Origin: a virus
IMG/VR virus record: IMGVR_UViG_3300025127_000171
Span: 1 to 29,894 of that record
Length of the DNA stretch: 29,894 bases
Strand: one strand, 5' to 3'
How positions within the stretch are numbered: position 1 is the first letter of the stretch; every line of letters begins with the position of its first letter. Shown here piece by piece: positions 5,856 to 13,477 of this stretch. The notes under the pieces were generated by a model. It was not told the DNA's origin. It made no database searches and was given only the letters and a program-made list of their open reading frames with translations. The position numbers and the translations under genes were made by a program.

Positions 5856-7187
5856 ATGGCAATCGCAGCAGCAGCATTAAAATTAGGAACCATAATTGGA
5901 AAGGCAGGTGGAGCGATCGCGAAAGGTGGTAAGTTAGCGATGAAGAAAGGTGGTGCTGTATTAAAAAAATCAAAGAAAGTAGCAGGTAATGTTAAAAAGG
6001 CGGCAGTTAAAAAAAGAAAGATAAACAAAGACACCTTCATGTCAAAAGAAAAGACAAGAAAGAAAAAACTAGAACAAGATAAAAGAAGGCAAGAAGAGGA
6101 ATCATTAGAGCAGACAAAAAAATCAAAACAAAAACCCTCTGCAAAAAAAACCATGTCTAGGGGTGGTGGTATATTACAAAGATTAATTACGTTTATATCA
6201 ACTATTATTGTTGGTTGGGTGCTTGTTAATTTACCAAAAATTATTGATTCTGTTAAAGGAGTTATAAAAAAAATTAAAGGTATCTATGATAAAATAGTTG
6301 GATTTTTTGGATCTGTTGGAGAATTTTTCAGTGGTATAAAGGATTCTATTGGTGATGTAATTAATAAATTTAAGAATATTGATTTTTCTAAAATAGGGAA
6401 CAAAATAAAAGAGAAAATTAATGGATTGAAAGAGGGATTCACTAATATGATTGATAAAATAAAAGGTGGATTGAATATATTAAGAGGAAAGAAAAAAGAA
6501 GATCCTAATAAACTTGCAAAATCAGGATTTGCAGGTGACTCAAAGGCACAACAAGGTGATGCTCAGAAAAAAATAAGTGAAAGTGACAGCAAACTAAGCG
6601 AACTCAGCACTGAAACAGATACTTTATCAAAAGATACCAATACTTTGAGTACAGATTTTGATGATAATATATCAAAAGGAAAAGATGAGTTAAAAAAAGC
6701 TGGGTTAGATGCAAACTTTAAGACTGGTGATGAAAAAAAGGTAGTAAATCCAGAGAAAGTGATGAATAAGAAAACAAATTCTGAAAATGTAAGAGTGCAA
6801 GAGTTTAACAAAAAAAAGAAAGATATAAAAAATTCAAGTAAAGATGGTAATTCTACTATTCAAACATTAGATGGTAAAACATTTAAACCTGGCGATAAAG
6901 ATTATGCAGAGCAACTTAACAAAGCGAAGGGAACGGTTACAAATACTATGAAAAATTTAACTGCGGATGGTAGTAAATTTATTCAAAAAAGAAAAAATCC
7001 AAACCTAACTAGTTCTATAACACCTAAAACTATGAATAAAAATATAGTTGTTGATAATATCATAGCAAAACAACCTGTTGTTACAGGGCAATCTGGGGGT
7101 TCATCAGATTCAGGTTTGATTGTAATTGAAAAACAATTAAATAATACTATTAAGGAAAATCTTTTACTCGACGCAGCGTACACATAA
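5856..7187 (+). CDS. Tape-measure-like baseplate hub protein B
   Basis: 443 aa, very Lys-rich. The first 100 residues are a Gly/Ala/Lys stretch and then a highly basic region. A hydrophobic segment, LQRLITFISTIIVGWVLVNL, is at about residues 107-126. It is followed by amphipathic helical sequence with repeated Ile/Phe/Gly (about 127-210) and a polar, low-complexity Ser/Asp/Lys/Asn C-terminal half. The hydrophobic part lines up with protein A (L.RL....F..I..GW......K.I), suggesting an old duplication. ATG directly follows the previous stop, and its own stop overlaps the gp27-like ATG (TAATG), so both are translated in one operon with the hub. The likely role is a second hub or tape-measure component inside the tail tube. 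There is no motif for enzymatic activity. The call is based on composition, position and weak paralogy. Confidence 0.55.
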   Translation: MAIAAAALKLGTIIGKAGGAIAKGGKLAMKKGGAVLKKSKKVAGNVKKAAVKKRKINKDTFMSKEKTRKKKLEQDKRRQEEESLEQTKKSKQKPSAKKTMSRGGGILQRLITFISTIIVGWVLVNLPKIIDSVKGVIKKIKGIYDKIVGFFGSVGEFFSGIKDSIGDVINKFKNIDFSKIGNKIKEKINGLKEGFTNMIDKIKGGLNILRGKKKEDPNKLAKSGFAGDSKAQQGDAQKKISESDSKLSELSTETDTLSKDTNTLSTDFDDNISKGKDELKKAGLDANFKTGDEKKVVNPEKVMNKKTNSENVRVQEFNKKKKDIKNSSKDGNSTIQTLDGKTFKPGDKDYAEQLNKAKGTVTNTMKNLTADGSKFIQKRKNPNLTSSITPKTMNKNIVVDNIIAKQPVVTGQSGGSSDSGLIVIEKQLNNTIKENLLLDAAYT

Positions 7188-8491
7188 TGTCAGCATCAGA
7201 AGCATCACTTTACGAAGAATTAATTCTTGAATCAAACGATAGATCAAAGTCTGTTGATATCAAACTTGGTACAATAGCGATTGATTATTTTGAGGATTTA
7301 TTTTCTCCTACAATTACAGCAAAAGTAAGAGTTGTAAATACTGGTGATTCAGTTGCAGTTGAAGGAAAAAAAGAGAGACAGTCAATATATAATGGTCTAC
7401 CTCTTCGTGGTGGTGAAAGATTATCTATGAAAATTTTAGATCAGGGAAAAACTGGGAAAGGAGAAGAGAAAAAAGGACTTGATTTCTCTGATCCTGAGAG
7501 AAATTTATATGTATCATCTATAACTGATGTGATATCGGAATCACAACGTGAGAGTTTTCTGTTAAATCTTGTATCAAGAGAAGCAATAACAAATGAAACT
7601 ACAAGAGTTATAAAAAAATATTCGTCAAAGATAAGCACCTCTGTAAGGAGTATTTTAAAAAATGTTTTAGTAACCGATAATGATAGAATGGAGGTAGATG
7701 ATACAAGTAATGATTATAAATTCATAGGAAACTTGAGAAAACCATTTACCACATTAGTTTGGTTGGCATCAAAATCTGTTCCTAACAAATCAGGAGATAA
7801 GACTGCAGGATTTTTATTTTATCAAACTCAAGATGGTTTTAAATTTAAATCAATTGAAAATTTAACTCAACAAGAGTCAAAAGCAACATATACATATACA
7901 GAAATTAATCAAAGTTCAACCGAGACTAATAATGATTTTAGAATATTAAATTATGGATTTGATAAGAATCAAAATTTACTTGAAAAATTAAGATTAGGCA
8001 CATACTCCTCCGTCAGATTAACTTTCGACCCTCTAAATTTTCAAATGAAACAAAAAATATTTAAGTTTGACGAGGCAGGTATTGATAAATTGGGAAATAA
8101 AATTATTTTACCACAAATATCAGAAGATTCTGATTTATCTTTAAAGGATATACCAAGTCGTGCTTTTTCACAAGTCATAGATCGTGGTACGATTGATCCT
8201 GACGTATCCAAACAGGAAAATGCAGATCCAACAAAATATCAAGCACAGACAGCTATGAGATATAATATATTAGTAACACAATTAGCAAGTGTTGTTGTTC
8301 CTTGTAATACTGATCTTCGTGCCGGTGATATAATTACACTTAAATTTCCTAAGATTTCAAGAGAAGACTCTGAGAGATTTGACGAAGAGACGAGTGGTAA
8401 ATACATAATAAAGGAATTGTGTCATCACTTTGACCCTGATCGGTCTTTTACATCTATGAAATTAGTTAGAGATGCATTTGGAGAAACATGA
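7187..8491 (+). CDS. 27: gp27-like baseplate hub subunit
   Basis: 434 aa; T4 gp27 is 391 aa. The N-terminus ELILESNDRSKSVDIKLGTIAIDYFEDLFSP has the feature set of contractile-tail hub proteins: a strand, a 'di...i..i.yfEdlf.P' segment, then TITAKVRVVNTGD. The GLPLRGGERLSMKI turn follows at about residues 69-82. The C-terminal segment (DLRAGDIITLKFPKI, then SGKYIIKELCHHFDP) matches the final beta domain common to gp27/gpD-type hubs, where the 'G..i..... SG.Y.i....H' pattern is typical. In T4 the gp27 trimer forms the tube adaptor that carries the gp5 spike. Here the next gene starts inside this one (ATGA, 8488-8491) and encodes the gp5-like OB protein, keeping the T4 pairing. Hub assignment is confident as a fold class; exact one-to-one equivalence is inferred from order. 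Confidence 0.8.
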   Translation: MSASEASLYEELILESNDRSKSVDIKLGTIAIDYFEDLFSPTITAKVRVVNTGDSVAVEGKKERQSIYNGLPLRGGERLSMKILDQGKTGKGEEKKGLDFSDPERNLYVSSITDVISESQRESFLLNLVSREAITNETTRVIKKYSSKISTSVRSILKNVLVTDNDRMEVDDTSNDYKFIGNLRKPFTTLVWLASKSVPNKSGDKTAGFLFYQTQDGFKFKSIENLTQQESKATYTYTEINQSSTETNNDFRILNYGFDKNQNLLEKLRLGTYSSVRLTFDPLNFQMKQKIFKFDEAGIDKLGNKIILPQISEDSDLSLKDIPSRAFSQVIDRGTIDPDVSKQENADPTKYQAQTAMRYNILVTQLASVVVPCNTDLRAGDIITLKFPKISREDSERFDEETSGKYIIKELCHHFDPDRSFTSMKLVRDAFGET

Positions 8492-10788
8492 TAGACGAAT
8501 CACTAATTAAAAGTAATTTTATAGGAAGAGATAGTTTTCGTTGGTGGGTCGGACAGATCGCACCAATAGAATCTTCAGGTAAACAAACTAAAGGTGAAGG
8601 ATGGGGAAACCGTTATAAGGTTAGAATTCTTGGGTATCATCCTTTTAGTAAAGAAGAATTACCCGATGAAGATTTACCATTTGCGTCAGTGCTTCTTCCA
8701 CCTACTTCGGGTACAGGTAGTGCTAATTTTGTAACTGCGGTCAGGTTAAGACCAGGTGATGTAGTTATGGGATTTTTCCTAGATGGTGATAATGCACAGT
8801 TACCCATCATATTTGGAGCGTTTGGTAGAACAAAGGATGTTTCAAATGCTGCTGCATCAATAGGTTTCGCACCTTTTACTGGATACACGAGCAAGGTAAG
8901 ACCACCAGAGGGCACACTAGCAAAGACAGAGACAAATGAAAATGAGAAAGATAGTGCGAAATCTACAAGAAATGTTGATGAGAAAAAAATAGAGAATTTA
9001 AACAAACAAAAGGAAGAAGGTCAACCAGAAGAGATATCAACATCAAGCACACTAGGTGCAACATTAGTTCCTGCGAATGATTGTAGTGATAATTTTTTGA
9101 CAGAAATATCAGGAACATTAGATAATTTATTTGCTGCAGTTGAAAGTGGCACTGATTTTCTAGGTGATGTGGCAGAGGCAACTGCAAAGATTCAAAAATT
9201 AACGAATGGTCTTGTTTCAAATATGATGGGTAAATTATATGAAAAAATGGTGCCTGAACTTCAAGGTGGATTAGACTCACTTTATAATCAAGTATATGGA
9301 GTTACTTTAGCTGCAACTCAAAATGCTGGAATTGCAAAAAGAGCTGGTATTGCTGCACAGGAAGGAATGATACCTGGTGTTAAAGGTATGGAAGGTGTAA
9401 TTGATTGTTTACCAGGCAAAATTGTCTCAGGATTGGGCAAAACAATACAAGATTTACTTAATGATGCATTACTATCAGTCGCTAACAATGGTATTTGTGT
9501 TGCAGAGCAATTTGCATCATCATTATTAGACGGAATAATAAATCAAATTTCTTCAACTTTAGATGGAGTTTTAGATGGTCTTGCATCAATATTAGGACCC
9601 GCATTTAAAGTACAAGATGTATTAAGGAGTTCATCTGATTTATTCAAGTCAGCAGGTGCATTTATTGATTGTAATCAACAGAATAATAAATGTGCAGGTA
9701 AAGTTTTATCTCGCAAGTCAGGTGGAAATGCTAAAAAACCATTTGATGTGAATGGAGCATTAGATAATGTATTAGATAATTTAAATTCTAATTCAGGCGG
9801 CACTCCATTTATCAAACCAGATTGTGCAAATGTCGATTTCTGTGGACCTCCTGTTGTAAATATTTTTGGTGGAGATGGAATTGGCGGGGCAGGAAAGGCA
9901 ATTCTAGGTGGTATTGTTAGAAATACTGAGGGTTTATCTGATGTGACTGCTGATTTAAGTCGTACTGGAAGTGTGATCGGCGTGGAGATAACAGATCCTG
10001 GTGCAGGATATTTTACCTCACCACCATTAATAACATTTGAAGACCCTTGTAACTTAGGATATGGTGCTGTGGGTGAAGCAACCGTAGACTTTAATCCAGA
10101 TTCACCAACGTATGGTCAAATTGTTAATGTAAACATTCTTTCAGGTGGTGAGAATTATCCAACGTCTCCAAGTGACGATGGTGATGCGATCAACTCAGAT
10201 AATGTGCCTATTGGTGTTGTAGATACAATCATAATAAACACTGGGTTTGATTATGAGGATGCTGTGGTTACAGATGATAATAACATAGAGTATGATGTTG
10301 TTATACAGAATGGTAGAATTATTGACGCAAAACCACTAAATAATCTCAAAGTAGATAACCTTCCTATAATCACTATAACCTCTAAAACAGGCAGGAGTGC
10401 TGCAATTAGACCAATACTTGGTAGATTACCACTCACACCACAGGGTGAGATTGTTCAGGTGATTGATTGTATCAGTCCTAACATCAATAATATAGTCGGT
10501 TATATTAATGGTAAACCCTATACTGGTGCATATCATATTATGCCTAATGGTGTTAAAATGACGGGTGCAACACACTCAGAAAATGATGCTATAATATATG
10601 ATACACCCCAAGAGAGTTTTAGAACAGCAAGAACAGTTGGCACTGCGATGACAATGACAAGCACAACACCTACAACACAAGTACAAAGAATTGGTGAAAC
10701 AGGTATGACTGATACATCTGGATCATCATATACTCCACCAAGCAGTCCACCACCAAGCAGTCCACCCTCAGGTGGAGGAGGTTACTAA
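8488..10788 (+). CDS. 5: gp5-like spike-base protein: OB-fold, no lysozyme domain, Pro-rich C-terminus
   Basis: 766 aa. Residues 15-115 form a gp5-type OB domain: FRWWVGQIAP, NRYKVRILGYHP, DLPFASVLLPPTSG, LRPGDVVMGFFLDGD and LPIIFGAFGRT, matching T4 gp5 WFVGVV, GRVRVRVVGLHP, LPWMSVIQPIT, VYGHFLD and GIVLGTYG. The T4 lysozyme insert and beta-helix are missing. Instead there is a charged linker (about 120-185), a long helical region (about 190-400), and then beta modules with the GxGY signature VEITDPGAGYFTSPP (about 498-512). Near 675-700 is a His-containing segment with GAYHIMPNGVKMTGATHS. The end is PPSSPPPSSPPSGGGGY, coded by a perfect 15-base tandem repeat at 10735-10764. About ten cysteines are scattered through it, unusual for a virion protein. 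It overlaps gp27 by four bases, and its stop overlaps the needle gene's ATG. Confidence 0.75.
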   Translation: MIDESLIKSNFIGRDSFRWWVGQIAPIESSGKQTKGEGWGNRYKVRILGYHPFSKEELPDEDLPFASVLLPPTSGTGSANFVTAVRLRPGDVVMGFFLDGDNAQLPIIFGAFGRTKDVSNAAASIGFAPFTGYTSKVRPPEGTLAKTETNENEKDSAKSTRNVDEKKIENLNKQKEEGQPEEISTSSTLGATLVPANDCSDNFLTEISGTLDNLFAAVESGTDFLGDVAEATAKIQKLTNGLVSNMMGKLYEKMVPELQGGLDSLYNQVYGVTLAATQNAGIAKRAGIAAQEGMIPGVKGMEGVIDCLPGKIVSGLGKTIQDLLNDALLSVANNGICVAEQFASSLLDGIINQISSTLDGVLDGLASILGPAFKVQDVLRSSSDLFKSAGAFIDCNQQNNKCAGKVLSRKSGGNAKKPFDVNGALDNVLDNLNSNSGGTPFIKPDCANVDFCGPPVVNIFGGDGIGGAGKAILGGIVRNTEGLSDVTADLSRTGSVIGVEITDPGAGYFTSPPLITFEDPCNLGYGAVGEATVDFNPDSPTYGQIVNVNILSGGENYPTSPSDDGDAINSDNVPIGVVDTIIINTGFDYEDAVVTDDNNIEYDVVIQNGRIIDAKPLNNLKVDNLPIITITSKTGRSAAIRPILGRLPLTPQGEIVQVIDCISPNINNIVGYINGKPYTGAYHIMPNGVKMTGATHSENDAIIYDTPQESFRTARTVGTAMTMTSTTPTTQVQRIGETGMTDTSGSSYTPPSSPPPSSPPSGGGGY

Positions 10789-11324
10789 TGTCAGAAAGAC
10801 AAGACCAGAATCATGAACAAAGGATCATTGAAAGTTTCGGTCCTAAATTTAGAATAGATGTGAACAACCCACAAATGGGTGAAAAGGGAACAAATGTTTT
10901 CCTCCAATATGCGGTTACTGATGATAATTCAAGACAATTTACTGCTTTAGATGAATCAGGTAAATTTATGTGTCATAATGAGAAAGACATAGAAATTATA
11001 TCTGGTCGTAAAACAAAAAGTGATGTGGGTATTGAAATCGCAACACTGAAAGGGAGTATTGAGATAACTTGTCAGGGAGATGGTAATATTCTGATTAAAG
11101 GATCTAATGTAGTGGTTGAAGCAAGAGAGGATATATCTCTGAAGGCAGGTCGAAATATAAGTTTAAGTGCATCTCAAACTGTCAATCTTAGTGGTAATAA
11201 GGTACAGGCAAGTGGTCAAGGTGGAAATATTATGAAAGCAATCGGTCACGTTACTGGTAGTGTTGGAAGTTTTGTTCAGAGAGCGTTCAGCAGAACACAA
11301 GTTGGAGGAGATAAGTTAATCTAA
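10788..11324 (+). CDS. Beta-helical central spike needle (gp5 C-terminal-like)
   Basis: 178 aa. The N-terminal 80 residues resemble a spike adaptor (FGPKFRIDVNNPQMGEKGTNV). From about residue 85 to 140 the sequence becomes a regular alternation of short strands, as in IEITCQGDGNILIKG, NVVVEAREDISLKAGRNISL and SASQTVNLSGNKV. This valine/isoleucine-every-second-residue pattern is the signature of the triple-stranded beta-helix of T4 gp5C and of VgrG/gpV needles. The C-terminus (VGGDKLI) is short, with no PAAR-type Zn/Fe motif seen. The gene starts on the last base of the OB-fold gene, so base and needle, fused in T4 gp5, appear as two proteins here. Role: membrane-piercing tip of the tail, trimeric by analogy. 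Fold confidence is good; exact partner contacts are inferred. Confidence 0.75.
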   Translation: MSERQDQNHEQRIIESFGPKFRIDVNNPQMGEKGTNVFLQYAVTDDNSRQFTALDESGKFMCHNEKDIEIISGRKTKSDVGIEIATLKGSIEITCQGDGNILIKGSNVVVEAREDISLKAGRNISLSASQTVNLSGNKVQASGQGGNIMKAIGHVTGSVGSFVQRAFSRTQVGGDKLI

Positions 11325-13120
11325 TGGCAGAACAATACATTATTGGTAATAACGCTCAATTCAATGACAGTGTAGAGATACTTAAAGATTTAACTCTTTA
11401 TGGTGTTGTAGAGAATAGTACTGATTTTGCTGTCAAAATACAAGGTGATGAACAACTTCGCATTACGTCAGATGGTGTCGAATTTAAAGAATCATTATCT
11501 CATATTGGAGATACAGACACAAAGATTAAATTTGTAAATAATCAGATTAGTCTTGAAACTAATGGTTTTGAAAGAGTTATTGTAGATCCAAGTGGAAATT
11601 TAAACACAAGAGCAGATATAAGATTAAGAAGAACTTCTACTAATGATGGTGCATTATTTTTTGGAGATAGTAATAATAATTTTATTTTTGGATCTGACGC
11701 AGATGATGTTTTAACTTTTGCAACTGGGGGTACTGAAAGACTTCGTATCATATCTGGGGGAATGTTAATAAAAGGACATACTGAAAGTGCAGGTCAAATA
11801 GATACACAATTAAACCCACAGAATCAATTTCACGGGAATGATAGAAAAGGTGGTATAAGAATCACTGATTTTTCAGATAGTCAATTTCCAGCAAGTCTAC
11901 AGTTTGTAAAATCAAGAAATCCAACAATTGATCAAAATACCATACTGCAAGATGGTGATCAAATGGGATCAATATATTGGGGAGGAGCAAATGGAACCAA
12001 TTTTCAACCAGGAGCATTTTTATTAGCAAAAACGGATGGAACTGTAAGTTCAACTTCAATGCCTACCGCATTAAGTTTTGGCACAAATGAAGGTAATAGT
12101 TTAGTTGAAAGATTTCGCATAGATCCAGATGGAAGAGCAACATTTTTCGGGACAAATGAACAAGATATAATTCATATTTCTACTGGTAATGCTGCTGGTA
12201 ATACTTTCGCAAATATACGAGGAGATAATGAATCTGGTATTAGAATTAGAGGTGGTGGTAGTTATGATGGAGGCACAATTGAATTAGCTGCTGGATTACG
12301 TGATACAGATCCTGGTATTATTAAATTTAGCTCAGGAACAGGATCTACTACAGGTGAAAGAATGAGAATTCTATCCAATGGTCGAGTCCTTATAAACACA
12401 ACAAGTTCTATAAATTCACAGGCATATTTAGAAGTTCAAGGCGGAACAAGTAACGGTCAAACTAATTACATACAAACTTGGAAGGGGGATTCTGATAACC
12501 TCGCATTGAGAAATCAAGCTGCTGGAGATTATGAATTTACAAATTCTCAAGCAGGAAATCAAGTTGCCATATATGATGGCAGTGGTGGAGCGAGATTGGA
12601 GTATTATGATAATGGTAATTATATAGGAATAACTAATAATCTTGCAAGTTCCAACATAGCGCATGCAGCCACTACAACTGGTGGTGTTAATCTTAATATT
12701 AGTGGTAGTGGTAGTACTTTTGCCATAAGAAGAAGCTCCTCATCTCAAAGATATAAAGATAATATTAGAGAGTATGTTGGACTTGGAGTATCAGCGATCA
12801 AACAAATGATTCCAAAATTATGGGAGGATCATAACGAAGGATTTACAAAATTAGGATTCATTGCGGAGGATATACATAACATAGGATTAACTAACGCTGT
12901 AGAATATGAAGAATATGTAGGTGGAAGTGAGATAGGAATTGGTGTCACATATGGTGTTATGTATGGAAATGGAACAACGCCTGTTACAAAAACAGGAGAG
13001 GCATTAGATGACGAAGTTCTGGTTGTTGATGGCATAGACAATACTGCGATCATTGCTGAGTTAGTTGTTGCAGTTAAACAACTGACAGCAAGAATTGAAA
13101 CATTAGAATCTGGAGGTTAA
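11324..13120 (+). CDS. Tail fibre with C-terminal S74 intramolecular chaperone (598 aa)
   Basis: 598 aa. The body carries five scattered copies of a short fibre motif of the type 'ER.RI...G' (for example GDEQLRITSDG, GTERLRIISGG, GERMRILSNG) between beta-rich stretches. The C-terminal about 126 residues are a peptidase S74 domain. SSQRYKDNI gives the Ser473-x4-Lys478 pair in the position of the known Ser/Lys dyad; then come LGVSAIKQMIPKLWEDH, LGFIAEDIHNIGL, and a terminal coiled coil, AIIAELVVAVKQLTARIETL. S74 domains trimerise the fibre and then cut themselves off before the Ser, so the mature protein would be about 472 residues. The ATG overlaps the needle gene stop by one base. Likely a short or baseplate-proximal fibre, since it follows the spike genes directly. 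Confidence 0.8.
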   Translation: MAEQYIIGNNAQFNDSVEILKDLTLYGVVENSTDFAVKIQGDEQLRITSDGVEFKESLSHIGDTDTKIKFVNNQISLETNGFERVIVDPSGNLNTRADIRLRRTSTNDGALFFGDSNNNFIFGSDADDVLTFATGGTERLRIISGGMLIKGHTESAGQIDTQLNPQNQFHGNDRKGGIRITDFSDSQFPASLQFVKSRNPTIDQNTILQDGDQMGSIYWGGANGTNFQPGAFLLAKTDGTVSSTSMPTALSFGTNEGNSLVERFRIDPDGRATFFGTNEQDIIHISTGNAAGNTFANIRGDNESGIRIRGGGSYDGGTIELAAGLRDTDPGIIKFSSGTGSTTGERMRILSNGRVLINTTSSINSQAYLEVQGGTSNGQTNYIQTWKGDSDNLALRNQAAGDYEFTNSQAGNQVAIYDGSGGARLEYYDNGNYIGITNNLASSNIAHAATTTGGVNLNISGSGSTFAIRRSSSSQRYKDNIREYVGLGVSAIKQMIPKLWEDHNEGFTKLGFIAEDIHNIGLTNAVEYEEYVGGSEIGIGVTYGVMYGNGTTPVTKTGEALDDEVLVVDGIDNTAIIAELVVAVKQLTARIETLESGG

Positions 13121-13122
13121 TT

Positions 13123-13425
13123 ATGAATTACACATGGAAAGTGATAAGATGTTGGAGAAGATCAACAGATGGAATGATTTTTAAAGTTGAATATAAAGTT
13201 ATTGGAACTAAGGGTGATTTGAAAGTTTCAATGATGAATCAAATTAGATTTAGACAGTCTGACAATCCAATAGCTTATGCATCTGTGACAGAAGAAAATA
13301 TTGTTAGTTGGATAAAAGCAAAGTTAGGATCAACTAGAGAGAACAAGATATATGCTCTTTTGGTTAAAGAAATGACTGAAAAAGAAAGTAAACCCATCAC
13401 AAGTGGTGTTCCTTGGGAAAACTGA
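13123..13425 (+). CDS. Small protein between two fibre genes, function unknown
   Basis: 100 aa, soluble. The N-terminal half is an aromatic, beta-rich region (NYTWKVIRCWRRSTDGMIFKVEYKVIG). A helical C-terminal part (TEENIVSWIKAKLGSTRENKIYALLVKEM) follows, and the protein ends GVPWEN. Small proteins of this general look (a 'YTW.i' start and a PW. end) are frequent next to fibre genes in marine phages, but I cannot assign a function. It starts two bases after the fibre stop and is followed by a 52-base gap holding a CTAAATAG box, so it is the last gene of this translational cluster. A fibre-assembly or virion-decoration role is possible by position only. Confidence 0.75.
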   Translation: MNYTWKVIRCWRRSTDGMIFKVEYKVIGTKGDLKVSMMNQIRFRQSDNPIAYASVTEENIVSWIKAKLGSTRENKIYALLVKEMTEKESKPITSGVPWEN

Positions 13426-13437
13426 TTTTTTACCTAA

Positions 13438-13445
13438 CTAAATAG
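13438..13445 (+). promoter_or_regulatory. Possible late-promoter box (CTAAATAG) before the giant fibre gene
   Basis: This octamer lies in the 52-base gap before the 1947-aa fibre, 32 bases before its ATG. The same octamer occurs at 2695-2702 on + and at 1900-1893 on minus, each just ahead of a virion gene. It resembles the T4 late box TATAAATA with a C in front and a shifted A-tract. The following AAGAAG may serve as a weak ribosome site. The motif is short, so chance occurrence in AT-rich DNA cannot be excluded. Confidence 0.35.
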
Positions 13446-13477
13446 AACATAGAGAAATTTAAGAAGATTAGCATACC

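Noticed and set aside
8637-9280. Minus-strand open frames opposite the gp5-like gene
   Set aside because: They lie wholly inside a well-supported gene, with no ribosome site and low-complexity products.
8800-10700. Lysozyme domain expected for gp5
   Set aside because: No segment with the T4-lysozyme E...D...T pattern was found; the region is helical, then GxGY-type beta.
13390-13436. Possible terminator before the giant fibre (TTCC/GGAA hairpin and TTTTTT)
   Set aside because: The stem is only 4 bp and sits several bases from the T-run; too weak to call.
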